A stretch of DNA of 64,000 nucleotides from contig JAIVEN010000003.1 of NCBI GenBank assembly GCA_026686845.1, positions 4,280,501 through 4,344,500 of the forward strand. Direction: 5' to 3'. The notes beneath the pieces were generated by a model. That model ran no database searches and was not told where the DNA came from. It saw nothing but the letters and a program-made list of their open reading frames with translations. Origin of the DNA: Adenanthera pavonina. Lineage: Eukaryota; Streptophyta; Magnoliopsida; Fabales; Fabaceae. Both the position numbers and the translations under genes were made by a program. Of the stretch, positions 12,998-25,800 are shown piece by piece. Position 1 is the stretch's first letter. Each line of letters opens with the position of its first letter.

Positions 12998-14768
12998 TCA
13001 GTGACTTATAAAATCCAAAAGCTTAGTTAGAAATAATGAGCAATGGAGTTATATATTGTTAAAACCCAGTTGTAAGTGTTTTTATATTTAAATTCAATTG
13101 AGTTGTAGAATCCAAAAATATAGTTGGAAATAATATATATGGACTTGTAAGCTGCTAAAGTCCAACTGGAAATAATATAAAATCTCATTTCAAATTCATA
13201 ACCCACTAAGTTGTAAAATTCAAGAGCTTATTTGAAAATAATGAATGATATCCTTGAAAATTGCCAGCTGGAATGGGGTTTACTTTAATTAAAAAGTTTA
13301 AAATTTTGTCAAATTTTAATCAATAACTTGATGGTTTTAAGTTTTGAAATTATACTAAATAAATTTAATTAACAATCATACTAATAGTTTTGCAAAAGTA
13401 TTTTGTTCTAATGAGTTTTTTCCGTAATTAAATATAGAAAAAAAATCAAAATTTTATTCAATAATTATGATTTTTGTTACAAAACATTAGCATTTAACTT
13501 GAATCTTAATCCATAACTTTGAATTGAATTTCAAATAATTATCTGAATTAAAAAATTTAAGTATTTCAAATTAAAAAATATTTTCTTAATTCAACTGAAT
13601 TAGATTTTAGGTGGAATTCAACTAAATATTCTGATAATTAAATTTTAAACATGTGATTAATTGTGAACACTCAAATTTAAGCTCTAAAAAATTCCTTAAG
13701 TAATTTAAAAATGAAGCCTTAAGTCTTACATCTTTTTGGAAAATTCGTTCATTTAGTAATACATACATACATACATACATACATACATACATACATAATT
13801 GGATCCCATTTCAATTTAATCTATTCATTTATATATTAATTAACTTGTTGGCCAAAAATATTTTTTTGACTTTTAATCAATAATTTGATACTTTTAAATC
13901 ATAATAAATTTAGTTGACTACTGGTTCAATCATATATATTCAGTAATAATAAATTTAAGTCAATCAACTTTAATAATTAGAGTTTCAATAATTAGAGAAC
14001 AATACACTTTTAATAATTAGAGTTTTAGAACCATCGACTTTAAATTCATAAGAAATTTGATGATTTTAAATGCCCTATTCAGGAATCCATACAAAGTTGC
14101 TAGTGGAATTGGAGAACTGATGACCATGAATTGAGAATTAGACGTTGGAATTTTTAATCTATAATAAATATTTTAAATAATTTATTATGTATTCCAAATT
14201 TAATTTGAAAAGTATCTCTAAAATTTGTCTTAATCATTTTTTAATAAATATTATAAGTTATAACATATTAAAACTAATTATTAAAATTTGAGCAAAGTCC
14301 TAATTTTTTAATTAATTAATGCCATTTTTAATTAGAAAGATTTAATGTTACTTAAATTGCAATTTGTTGCAGATTTAAAATTTGAGGTGCTAATTATAAG
14401 GAATAACGAAAACACTGAATGTCTTGCATAAACAATTTATAGGAGATAATTTAACTTCTTCAACATAATATAAATGAAAAAAATGGAAGGAAATCAAAAT
14501 TTGACAGATTAAAAAAAAGAAAGAAAAGAATGCAACCTAGCATATACCATACCATAGAACCAAATATTGGAGGGGAAATTTTCAGCAAAAGTAAAAAACA
14601 AAGAACAAAATAGATATCAAGATTGACATTGAAATGATATGATAACATCCCATGAGAAAGGGAAAAAAATAGGGTGTGGAACAAAAAAATCATGTATAGC
14701 TTCCCAAACAATTGGTGCTTGTATCCAAAATACACTACTAGGGTCAAAAAAAATATTGGATCCATTAA
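12998..14768. other. AT-rich intergenic DNA with diverged repeats
   Basis: No genes were seen. Three diverged copies of a motif like TTGTAAAATCCAAAAGCTTAG begin near 13006, 13092 and 13212. A (CATA)n microsatellite lies at about 13758-13797. The rest is low-complexity A/T sequence. Confidence 0.5.
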
Positions 14769-14785
14769 AGAGGGATTAAATATTA

Positions 14786-15521
14786 CAACAACAACAATAA
14801 CAACAATAGCCTTATCCCACTATGTGGGGTCGGCTACATGGATCAAACGACGCCAATGAACTCTATCAAACACCATCTCTTTAGATAAATCATTTCTCGA
14901 AAGGTCATTTCTTATAACTTTCCTTAATGTCCTTTTTGGTCTTCCTCTACGCCTTTTGATCGAGCTCCACGTCATTTGATCAACTCTCTTCACTGGCTCC
15001 TCTTGCCCTCTTCTTTATACATGCCCAAACCACCTTAAACGATTTTCCACCATTTTCTCCTCGATAGGTGCTACCCCAACTTTCCTTCGTATACAGTCAT
15101 TTCGTATCTTATCCAATTTTGTATTACCACACATCCATCTCAACATTCTCATCTCTCAACATTCTCATCTCTGCTACTCCCATCTTATACTCTTGTTATC
15201 CTTTCAAAACCCAACATTCACTATCATATAGCATTGCTGGCTTTATAGCTGTTCTGTAAAATTTTCCTTTAAACTTAGTAGGCACCTTACAGTCACAAAT
15301 AACTCATGTTGCTTTCCTCCATTTTAACCACCCAGCTTGTATCCTATGCATAACATTCCTATCAATTTTACCATTATTCTGTAAAATTGACCCCAAATAT
15401 TTAAACTTTGACACCTTAGGGATGATTTACTCTCCAATTTTTACCTCTGAATCATTTCTAATTGACCTTTTATTAAATTTGCAATGCATATATTCCGTCT
15501 TGCTTCTACTCAAACGGAAAA
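14786..15521 (-). mobile_element. 5'-truncated RTE-type LINE fragment
   Basis: The minus strand encodes the C-terminal end of an RTE-clade reverse transcriptase. Pieces such as SRSKTEYMHCKFNK, KFKYLGSILQ, GWLKWRKAT, KGKFYRTAIKP, DKIRND and RLRWFGHV follow in order, with stop codons. The 3' end, at low coordinates, carries the typical plant RTE tail GTCGGCTACATGGATC in plus orientation next to a CAA-rich repeat. A 17-bp target-site duplication with one mismatch flanks it (14769-14785 and 15522-15538). The 5' part, including the catalytic YxDD region, is missing, as usual for truncated LINE insertions. Confidence 0.85.
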
Positions 15522-15538
15522 AGAGAGATTAAATATTA

Positions 15539-18409
15539 AAAAATAAAAACCAAAAAGAGAGAAGACTCTTCCCCATTAGTGAATAGTAACCCAAAAATCT
15601 GAATTAAAAATGAGGATGAAGGACAAAGCTTAAATATGGAGAAGCAACGCACACATCTTAAGGGATTTGTTGGCGTTGTCAAGGATTAAATTCTAGCCAA
15701 ATCTTGCGTCCATCAACTGTGCAACTTGGATGAAGGAGAAGGGAAAAAATGAAAAGAGTAGCTCAGTTTCAATTTTTTTCACTACATCATTAATTGTTGA
15801 GTGCTATATGTACATAAACATATAGATATATATATGTGTGCGTAAAGGAATTCTTCATAATTAAAGAGAAAGGAAAAAAGCTAATCACAGTGGATGATCG
15901 GCTTTTTCATCCATCCTTCAAGGGACTTCTTCCCCAAAAAAAATATTATTGTTGCTGGTTCTTCTGAATTTGGATTATTTGCATCTCTGCAGGATTAAAT
16001 CTGTGATCACTTATGTTTTGTTGGGTGGCTGTGTGAGTGCCCATGATTGGTATTTATAGTGAGAAATGTGATGAGTAAAAAATTATTGATGACAAATACA
16101 AATGATTATGACTTATTTACGTATTATCTATAGGATAAAATTAAATGAATCAATTTTGAATTCAATTCAAATTTGTGTAACATATTCATAACAACTAGAA
16201 AATGCCCAGTGAGATGCATAGATTGATACTATAATAATAAAAAATATCACAATTTAATTTCATTCAAACATGTCATAGAAGTAGTAAAAATTAAATATTC
16301 GGTACTATATATATATATATATATAGTTCACTAAATTAGCAAATAAAACTTGGTTGATTAGTTTAACATGGTTGATTAATGTGAATTTATTTGTACTTAT
16401 TGTATAACATTGAAATTTCCATATCAGTAAATAAAACTTGGTTGATTAATGTGAATTTATTATCATCATTCATAACTAATAAAAAGAGATAATATTAAAG
16501 AATATAAATTATTATAGATGGAATAAACTAATTATTATGGATAAATTTAAATTTAATTGTAAATGCTACACAAACAAAATTAGGAGTATACCAGGATATG
16601 GACATGTGATAATCCACAATTTTCAAATTCAAAGGTGTATGTCACTATATGCATCTCTAGTTTAATTTAATAATTTATTACAATTGAATGGACCTCTAGT
16701 TTTAAATGTAAATATTTAATTAAATTCAATATCGTAAAATCAACCCAATTATACAACCATCAACACATTTTGTATGCTGAATTGCAATAGTGCTTAAATT
16801 TTATACATTCAACAATTATCCAAATTTACTAGGTCTATTCTAATGCCTCATTTTCAAATAATCAATTGAACTATATACATATAGATTCTGGTAAAAAATT
16901 ATCCTATAATTTTAGATTAATCTAACTATCATTCCTGCTCCATACATAAACAAAATATTTCAAATATAACTTGTGTTCCTTTAATTCCTTCTTTTGAATA
17001 AAAATACCAATGTTCTGGTAAAATATAAATAAAAAATATGAGACCTATACTTAAATCTTGAATATTAAGGGAAAACCCTATAATTTAAAGTAGTTAAAGA
17101 ATTGTTTCCAATTATAGTTTGTATAAAAATTTATGTAAACACGTACCTTTGTACTATCAATCAACTGAATCTAGACTTTTAAGAGGAAGATGAATGAATT
17201 AAAGAAGGAGTAATGCAAAATAGGTTTTTGATCATAAATCATTTGCAACAATAAAAAGTGTTAACAAATACAATAAAAGTAAAAAAAATTGATAAAGTAT
17301 CAGCCTTCAGTGAATTAATGAACAACCCATAGAATGAAGATGGAGATGAGGTATTGAACAAAATCAAATGTCAAATTTAAATCAAGAGACAAACAAATTA
17401 GAAAAAAGATGAGGAGGTAATTTCAAAAAACTGATTACCATGGAGAATCAAAATGGATATGACATCTTTAAATATATATATAGGTGGCTAGGAAAGTGAT
17501 TATGGTCATTTCTTCAAAAACCACTCGATGGCTTTAATTTCAAATTAAGTGATTGCTTCAATCACAGTTAAATGTTGTTTACTATACAAATCATTTTTAT
17601 TCAAATTCAAATCATTCGTCAACCATAATTTTCCTTCATTGCATGTTAGAATTAAAATATGAAAATTTTTCATAATTGGTGAGAAATGCAAATATGGCAA
17701 GCTGGGCTAACATGGCATGACAAATCACATGCATACTTGTCCTTCCACATAAGCGACATTAAAACAGAGTTAATACAGCATTAATGCCTTTCACCCTCTT
17801 TTTTTATATAATAGATTATAATATCAAAAGACATTAAAATTAGTTATTATAAGGAATAAATTTCAAATTAAAGACTTCAATGTAGACTAAATTAGGAGTT
17901 AAAAAATTAGAGTGATGACATGTCATGATTGATCACATGTCATGGTGATTAATATTGATAAGTTGCATCAACATGAACATATAGAAATATAAAATTTCGA
18001 TACATGGGACTTGTGCCAGTAACCTTTGATAGATATATATAGATAGATATTTTAAAAAGTTGAACAACTAACAATAAAAATCATATAAAAAATGTATTTG
18101 AAAATGTTGAATGGTGATATATTTTGATTCAAAACTTTTTAAAGCCCCTAAAACAAAGGGGAATCTGAATTTTTCAAACATTTTTAAGAGATAACGTCAA
18201 AACTTTAACGTTCATTTCACGTCCATAATTAAATGATTTAATAATATATAATTATTTAATGCTAAAATAATAAGAAAATAATGTAAAAACATTTTCGAAA
18301 GATCAAACGCTGACCAACTCAAAGAAATTTCATTGAACGTCCACAAAAAAACTATTCATATGTTTATGGAACAATCTAAGTGCCCTAAATTACCTTTTTA
18401 TAAAATATC
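15539..18409. other. AT-rich intergenic DNA
   Basis: No genes were recognised. The stretch contains an (AT)n run near 16308-16324 and two copies of the phrase TTGGTTGATTAATGTGAATT near 16370 and 16438. Otherwise it is unremarkable non-coding A/T sequence. Confidence 0.45.
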
Positions 18410-18419
18410 TTTTAAAATA

Positions 18420-18588
18420 GGGGGAATCACATTTTTGGAATCAGCATCACAAATTTATTACAAAATAGAATCTTTTACTATTTCTTTTTCCAATTTTACT
18501 ATTTAATCTTCCAATTTTTACCACTATTTTTAGTCAAAAGTTTTTCTTTGTAATAAATTTGTGATATTGGTTCCAAAATATGATCCCC
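18420..18588. mobile_element. 169-bp Mutator-like MITE
   Basis: The 9-bp direct repeat TTTAAAATA flanks the element (18411-18419 and 18589-18597). Its ends are inverted repeats of about 46 bp: GGGGGAATCAC..ATCACAAATTTATTACAAA at the left, and the complement at the right ending GATCCCC. The 9-bp duplication and long terminal inverted repeats fit a Mutator-derived MITE. It is non-coding. Confidence 0.8.
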
Positions 18589-18964
18589 TTTAAAATAACT
18601 ACAATTTACAAAAATGAAGTTTGGATAAAAGTAGAAAAGTTTACTATAAACCTATTTGGATTAAAAAAAATAATTATTAGAAATTATGATTTGATTTGTA
18701 AAAATAAAAACAAAATAGGCACTAAAATGAAAAAAGTATAAATGTTGATCAAAATATAGTATTTTTATATCCATAATTTTTCAAACTATATGAGCCAATC
18801 ATCCAAACCAAAAACAAAATTGTTAATAAAATGAATACAATTTTTCATGAAGCAATTTTACTGTTAATGCTGACCATCTTAAAAGAATTTTCTTTTGACC
18901 ACCATAATTGTATTTAATAACTATTCCCATTAAATCTGAACATTAAAAGATGAATAGAATTATG

Positions 18965-19753
18965 TGAAAGTATACATTTGATTCCTTAACTTTGAAGTAA
19001 ATTTTATTTTAGTCTTTTAACTTTTAAAATTTTTTTATAATCCTTTAACTTTAAAGATACCGTAAAAAACTTCCTGAATTTAATACTGTTAAATAAGTTA
19101 ATACAAAATTTACTTAAATTCATCTAATCACTATTATTATACATTAATTAATATAATAATTATAATTATCATTTTTAGGCTCAAAATAAATAATTAGTAC
19201 CTTAGAAAAATGAGAAAGTTAAAAAAATATGTTAATTTAAGGCATTAAAAATTAAACCTTTGGATAAATTATTTTTAAAATATTGTGGTAAAATGTTTAA
19301 AATTATTATATTAAAGTGAATAATTTTTATTTATTTTCGACAAGTTGAAAAATTTAGTTTGAGAATGTAAAGTATAAAAAATAAATATTTATTTTTTATA
19401 ATAAAAATATTTTAATGAATTAAAATAAATATTTAAAACCTAAAAATAAAAATTTTGATTTTAAGGTTGTAATCCTTAACTTCTTCCATTAACATATTTT
19501 TAAAGTAATAAATATTTAAACCTTAAAATTATTTTTGTTTTAATTTTTATATTAATTAATACATAATAATATTAATGATATGACTTTTAAATAGATAAAT
19601 TATTATTTTCTGTTAGTTTATTTAACGGTGTTAAGAATTAGGAAGTCTTTAGCTACATGTTAATAGTTAAAGGATTAATATGAAGCATAATAAAATTAAA
19701 GAATTAAAATAAAATTTATGTCAAAATTAAAAGATAAAAAGTATACTTTAACC
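18965..19753. mobile_element. 789-bp long-TIR Mutator-like element
   Basis: The terminal arms of about 150 bp are inverted repeats of each other. The left arm has AAAGTATAC, TTCCTTAACTTTGAAG and AACTTCCTGAATTTAATAC in order; the right arm reads complementary, ending GTATACTTTAACC. A 12-bp flanking repeat with one mismatch (AATAGAATTATG at 18953-18964, AATATAATTATG at 19754-19765) fits a Mutator-like target-site duplication. The centre is AT-rich with no transposase. Confidence 0.78.
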
Positions 19754-20214
19754 AATATAATTATGAATCTCAAACAAAATACAATTATTCTAATAATCAC
19801 TTATGACTCTCAAATTATGATCATTGGCTATGAATCACATCTTTTGAACTCCTAGTTAATGATAATGATGTACAAATCAGCTGCTAGATATGTCATCTCA
19901 CCATTTTAATTTCTTTCTAGGCATATATGCTAGCTTGATATTCCATAATTTCTTCAATTTCACCTATTTTTATATATATAATAGATAAAGAAAACTTGTG
20001 AAATTTCCAATAAATACTAAAGGTATAAAATTTGAATTAAAATGTGCTAGAAAATGTTGATTCCAAGTAAAAAAGTTTAGAAATATATAAGGATCAATTA
20101 GAATAAGTGAGAATAAGTTGAAAATAAAATAGTAGGGGTAAAATCATATTTCCCAACACAAACTAATTCCAATTTAATATCTCAATATTTATTAGAAATT
20201 TCAGAAATTATAGG

Positions 20215-23200
20215 TGTCGCACTCAGAAAAATGCGACGGAAGAAAAAAAGAGAACAAATCTGGTTTTCGAGTGAAAATCGACTTGTGAGGAGTCGCCATC
20301 AAAATTTTAAAGAAAAATCTTAGGAAACCGAATTGAAGAGAAAAAGGATGGTCTGCGTAATCAAAATTAGATTCGAGAGTCAATTGTATGTGTGGAAGGT
20401 GTTAGGCACCCCACAACACCCGTTCTTAGGAACAGTTACCTTACGTTGATTGTGTAAATTAATATGTTTTAAAAATATTTTGGTTTTCTTTTTATTATTT
20501 ACATGCAAGAATAAGGGTAGAGAAAAATTTAAGAAGATTTGTAAAATTTGGAAAATAGAATAAGAAAAATAATTTAACTTAGGAATTAAGGGGGTTTAGA
20601 GAAGAAAATGAGGAAACAAAGATTTAAGAAAATAAATTGAAAAATAAGATAAAGAAAATAAATTAAATTAGGATTGAGGATATTTAAGCAAAATGAGGAA
20701 AATGAATTAAGAAAATAAATTGAGAAACATTTATTAAATTAAGGAAAAAACACTAAATAAATCAGAAAATATTTATTTATTTACAAAGACGGACTTGACA
20801 CAGGATCAGAGCTTGGGGCCTATGTACCCTGCGATGGAGATCAAAGTCCAAGTAGTTCGGGACTATAAATGCATGTCTATTGGTTGATATTTTTTTAATT
20901 TTGTAATAAGAGAAAGTTTATGGAAAATAATTTATTTATTTTTTTTGCAAATAAAATAATTTTCTGAAATTGTGTTTTAATTTGCAAAAAATAATAATTT
21001 AATTTCGCTCACTTACTCTGATTTTTTATTTAATTTTGAAAATATTCCTTTTATCCTTTGGACTTTGAAAATGCTTTTATTTGATTTTTGACTTTTGAAA
21101 TTACATATTTTTGTACTTTTGAGACTTTTCCTTTAAAAGGAAAACCAATCCATCTATTGCAGACTCGCAGCTATGCCCGATAGATCGATTCCTTAATTAC
21201 CTGCAGAAGTTCTAAAACTCGCGGTATAAAGGTTTTATTGTACATTAAAACCAAAAATTTAGAGAATACTACCATTCTTCCATTTCCCAGATGATGATTT
21301 TATCATATATATATATATAAAATTGCAAAAACTCGTCATGCTAACACAATTTATTTTTGTATGGAATATAATTATTTTCTTAAAAGAAAATTGTTTAATT
21401 GATATACCTACGTGGACTCACAATCTCACGCGATAACTTAATAAGCCTAAATACCTGCGTGAGTTCTGAATACTCCCGTGGTGTAGTTATCAAAAATACT
21501 TTTATTTGATGGTACTACTATTTCCTCTCAAGGAATAACTAAAAGATGTTTGTGTGTGGCGTTGGAAGCCATCATTTTGTTTTGGAGTTATTTTACAAAT
21601 AAAAAAAAGGGGGGGATTTAAGAAAAGTAAATTCATTATATTTGTTGAAAACTTGTGAGGCCTAAAATTATTCATTTAATAACGTAGGCCAATCCCCTTA
21701 TATACTCATATTGAATGGGAACAACTCTTTTTCAAGTGTCCAAGTGGGGATAAAACATGAGACCGGAGCTGCACAAGGCATCAAACCAATGGTGTAGCCA
21801 CATACTCCCCACCTTGAGCATAATTTCAGTCACTCACAAGTATTTGATACATATATTATACATGCTCAAACATCACGAAGGGGAAGAATTCTAGCATGAA
21901 TTAAAACAAGGCTTATAAACCTTTGAGTTGTGCTTTTTAATGGCTTCACAACGTCCTAAACAGCAGACCACAACTGCTTAATTCCTTGTGTGCATTTTAA
22001 AGACAAGTATTTTTATTAATGCTTTATGGTAATGCAACAACTAAAAAAAAAATCCAGTTAATAACAAGGAACACTACTCTGCGTAAATCATCATCATTCC
22101 AGGGCATCAAAGGCAATCTACGTTCATCACTGGAAGCCATTTCATTTTTTATATACAACACGCCAGGCTCACAGCAATCAAGAGCAATTGAGACCTACAT
22201 GGCTAATAACAATTTTCCCTGAGGCTTATCATTAATCAAATTAGAGGATGTGAAAAGCAACCTAGCACCCCCTTTCAAATCAATTTAACCATTCAAAACA
22301 GGACAACTCTAACAGTAAGATATCAAGACAAGAATTCACGGCAGATCCACCAATTATCAACACAACATTCCTCAATGACAAACAAGATTCCAGACACAAC
22401 ATTAAAAGCTCGGGAGTAAACTACAATGCAGCACGCAGTTAATTCCTTGAATCAATCAACAGAGGACTCAACAGAGAACCCAGGCGCAAAACTACAGATT
22501 CTTCTATGAAATTCATACAAAAAACAATCCAGTTGTAACCAGTAAAGTAAACTGACCCAGATGACAATTGCCTTTGGCCTACGCCTCGGATTCCTTGCCC
22601 CTCTTCCAATCCTTGAGTTCTCGTTCCCTCGGCCTCTGTAACCTTGCTCTCTCGGGATTTCAGTAAAAAAAAAATCCTCCCCTTGGATTGATCCTCTCGG
22701 CCCTTTTATAGAGCTCCCGAGCTGGTGGCGTCTCCTGCCGTTGCCTCTCTCTCCTTTTCTCTTTACCTCACATTCGCGGCTCCCTCATCGTTTTTCTTTC
22801 ATGCACGTCATCCTCTGTTCCCCTTTTCTTTCAGTGTTGTGTGCTGCTTCTGCTTCTTTGTCTCTCGGTTGCCCGCTCTTCAGTTCTGCAGATTCGGTCC
22901 CGCGGCTCCCTCTGTTCGCTTTTTCAATCCTGCGGCCTTCTCCATTTCTGCGTTCACCTTTCCTTTTCACTCTGCCTCTGTTCTTTTCGGCCCAGATTGC
23001 TTTCGGCTGCTTTTGGCCTTGCTCAAACTGCTTTTGGCTGCTTCTGGCCTTGCTTAGACTGCTTGGCTCTGCCCTCTGCTCCCTCCTCAGTGTCTCTGCC
23101 CTTCTCTGGCTGCGTCTTCAGCTTTTCCTCCTCGCGGCCAAGCTTCCCTGTTTCTGGCTCTTCCCAAGCCTTAGTGTACCTGGGCCCTAATTAGGGCTCA

Positions 23201-23484
23201 GGTTCCCAGCATTTCAAGCCCAATGCCTCCCCGTACCCCTTTTCTGCTTTTTTTTTTATTTTCTTTTGGGTTTCGGTTGTTGTTTGTTTTTTCTTTCTTT
23301 TTTTTAAAGTTTTTTTTTCATGTGCTTTTCGTAGTTTTGTCACTTTTTCTTTTCTTCTTTTTCAAGATCCCATTAAAGGATTAATTTAAAAGAGCTTTAA
23401 TTATTTTATTTATTATTTATTATTTTGATTTTGTTTTTTTTTATATATATTTTTTAAAAACCCGGACAAAATAGAGTGTTCACA
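20215..23484 (+). mobile_element. 3.27-kb solo LTR of a Ty3/gypsy element (Tat/Ogre-like)
   Basis: It starts TGTCGCACTCAG and ends GAGTGTTCACA, with the 5-bp target duplication ATAGG on both sides (20210-20214 and 23485-23489). The 5' part has the GAGTCGCCATCAA and GGTGTTAGGCACCCC phrases that I recall from long LTRs of Tat/Ogre-type elements. Two related direct repeats lie near 21170-21240 and 21412-21500. A TATA-like TTTTATAGAG at about 22705 precedes a pyrimidine- and GC-rich transcript-like stretch to about 23200, where chance open frames arise. There is no second LTR or internal coding region, so this is a recombination product. Family assignment is from memory; boundaries are well supported. 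Confidence 0.82.
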
Positions 23485-23544
23485 ATAGGTATGTTTTTAA
23501 AATTAACTTTACTATTTACTTTCATTTTCCCAAAAGTATATTAT

Positions 23545-23910
23545 TAAGGACATGTTTGAATAGCTATTATAAGTGATTATAAGGACCCATAACTATTTAT
23601 TTTCAAAATTTACTAAATACACCACCCATTTCAATAATCAATTGTACCTTAAATGATTAATTATGGAAGAAACTATTCTTTCCTGCTTATGATTCACTTT
23701 TCCTCCTCTAATCACTTGATTTACTTCTCTTTCTCATTATCCACCTAATAATTATTTAAACCCTAAAATTTAAACACATTTATTTTCTCAAAATTATTTC
23801 TCAGTTAAAAACATTAAAACATAAATCATTTTTAACATAATTACTTACCCTTATAATCAATTATGAAAAATTACTTACCCCTTATAATTAATTATAAAAA
23901 AAGTTATCCA
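23545..23910. mobile_element. MITE, copy 1 of a family also present near 52650
   Basis: The left end (GGACATGTTTGAATAGC, GTGATTATAAGG) and right end (CCTTATAATTAATTATAA, GTTATCCAAAATTGCAC) are imperfect inverted repeats. Inside, TTCTCATTATCCACCTAATA and following words match 52740-52860 at a similar spacing. No clear target-site duplication was found, so the ends are approximate. Confidence 0.5.
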
Positions 23911-24139
23911 AAATTGCACTAACTTGTGGGAGAAGAAAAGGTAGGATCGAAAATTTTTTTCTTTTCGCCAGAAATGTAGGCTCGAAATGAAACGTCACAG
24001 ATACGTCTGACATGTTTTTTCCAGTGAGAAAAGGAAGTGTAACTTGTGTACAGGTGAATATATGCGGTTGCCGACTGAAGGAACAAATGAATTACTGGGA
24101 TGTAAGAAGACAAATGGCGCGAAATATAAAGGAGAAAAT

Positions 24140-24427
24140 TCAGAGCCTTGTGATCCTGACGTCCAAATACTTGTCAGCAAAGTGGGCAAGATTTCTGAAT
24201 TCGTCGTCATCGATGAAGCCGTTGTGATTAGCGTCTACATATTCGATGTCCCTTTTGCTCTTCCATGAAGCAAAAAGCCCTCCGCTGAGTCGCACGGCCT
24301 CTCTCAGTTCCGATTGGCTGATTCTGCCGTCACTGTTAGAATCAAACCTCTTGAGCCACAGCTTGAACTCCTCCACACTCATCACTGGCTTCCCATCGCT
24401 CGTCACATTCTGTTCTATGAACGCCAT
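24140..24427 (-). CDS. Small EF-hand calcium-binding protein, copy A
   Basis: Single-exon gene encoding 95 residues with two canonical EF-hand loops: DSNSDGRISQSE at residues 29-40 and DANHNGFIDDDE at 65-76. Both have acidic residues at loop positions 1 and 12 and Gly at 6, so both should bind calcium. It has no signal peptide or membrane segment, so it is probably a soluble calcium sensor related to small calmodulin-like proteins. The start is the first ATG of an open frame and matches the paralogue at 31089-31376, which is 75% identical (71 of 95 residues) and points the opposite way 6.7 kb away. The upstream region on the minus strand has a TTAAAAGC motif near 24515 but no strong TATA box. 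Its partner proteins are unknown. Confidence 0.9.
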   Translation of the reverse strand: MAFIEQNVTSDGKPVMSVEEFKLWLKRFDSNSDGRISQSELREAVRLSGGLFASWKSKRDIEYVDANHNGFIDDDEFRNLAHFADKYLDVRITRL

Positions 24428-25040
24428 TCTATTATCGCTGTCCTCCTGATCGATTCGCCTTTCCCTCTCCCTGTGTCTGTCGCTGCTAGCTAGCTAATTG
24501 CCATGCCTCTTAGCTTTTAAGCCTTATTACACATTTCTAGTGTGATAAACATGCGCCAGTAACATAAATTAATTGTATTACACATGTTATTATATATATT
24601 TGCTCATTTGCTGTTGGAGAATAAGAATCCTCATACTATACATATACCTATATAATCATGTATAATACTAGCAGTTGCATGCCCTCCATCCTATCCCTCT
24701 ATTCCAAAATCAACTAAAAAGCAAAAGTACATGTCATTAGCAAAATAAGAATTAAGAAATATTCTATCTGGACATTCACACCTCTTTATCTTTAGTACCT
24801 TACGTTGTATTTGGACCACAAGACAAGCCCTGGCCTTTAATTATACTTTTAAGCTATCGTATTCGTATCTATAATAAATTATTTATATATTTTTTCAGTT
24901 TAAAATATAAATTATATTTGACTAATTATACAGAAATAAAAAAAGTAATTTTACTTATTAAATTTGTCAAAAAAATATATTATTTTCCAATAGTACCTTT
25001 ATTTAATGCATTGTATTTAAAATCTATTATATCTCCTATA
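24428..25040. other. 5' flank of EF-hand copy A
   Basis: AT-rich DNA that presumably includes the promoter of the minus-strand EF-hand gene. No other coding or repeat feature was identified. Confidence 0.4.
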
Positions 25041-25352
25041 CTCCCTCTAGTCCTATTTATAAGGGATCTTCTGGAAGTTTTTTTTTTATCTTTTTTATAA
25101 GGGACTTTGTAATATTTTGTAAGATTTTTTCTATTTTGCCGTCATCATTTATTTTTTCTCGTAAATTGTTATTGGACTTTTTGGATGAAAGAGATATGTT
25201 CAATTGGTCAAATGATATTTAATGTGAATTGCATTATTATATTAAATAAAGGTTAAAAAGAAACATTTTTTTTTAGGATTTTAAAAAGATAACTAACTTC
25301 CTTAATCTATGTAATGTAGTTAGAAGCCCCTTATAATAAGAACTGGAAGAAG
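25041..25352. mobile_element. Stowaway-like MITE
   Basis: It begins CTCCCTCTAGTCCTATTTAT directly after TA (25039-25040) and ends GAACTGGAAGAAG before TA (25353-25354). CTCCCTC-type termini with a TA duplication are characteristic of Stowaway (Tc1/Mariner-type) MITEs. It is 312 bp long and non-coding. Confidence 0.7.
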
Positions 25353-25800
25353 TATTTAATTGTAGATAAGAGCAAAATAAGAAAAAAATATTTAATACTC
25401 TAGAAATGACCAAATGGGATTTCTATTTTGGATCAAAATAAACTTTTAAAATATGACTTATATTTTGAACTGGATGAAATATATAGCCAGAATCTACCTA
25501 GCTCTTCCTATGGCATATTGGCATTTGTTGTGCCATCTATTACATATTGTAAACTCAAATAATGAATCAATCTACGATATTTAAAAATAAATCAGTCTTT
25601 AGAAATAAGTGTTTTTAGTAATAAATTAATGTGATGTGCATGAATATGAGTCTGTGTGTGAGTTTTTTAATATGATGTGATATGAAAATGTATGTAGGAA
25701 TCATGGGGGTAATCTAGGTGTCTATGAGTTATAAATATTGAGGGTAACATTGGAGTACGTGTAAATCCCTCTTTCATATAGGTTGTGAGTGTGCTCCAAG

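Noticed and set aside
13758..13797. Regular 4-bp repeat resembling a repeat array
   Set aside because: It is a plain (CATA)n microsatellite. A CRISPR array is not expected in a plant nuclear genome and there are no spacers.
22725..23194. Overlapping plus-strand frames of 110-149 codons, rich in Ser, Leu, Phe and Cys
   Set aside because: They lie in the pyrimidine-rich transcript-like part of the solo LTR, overlap each other in three frames and resemble no protein.
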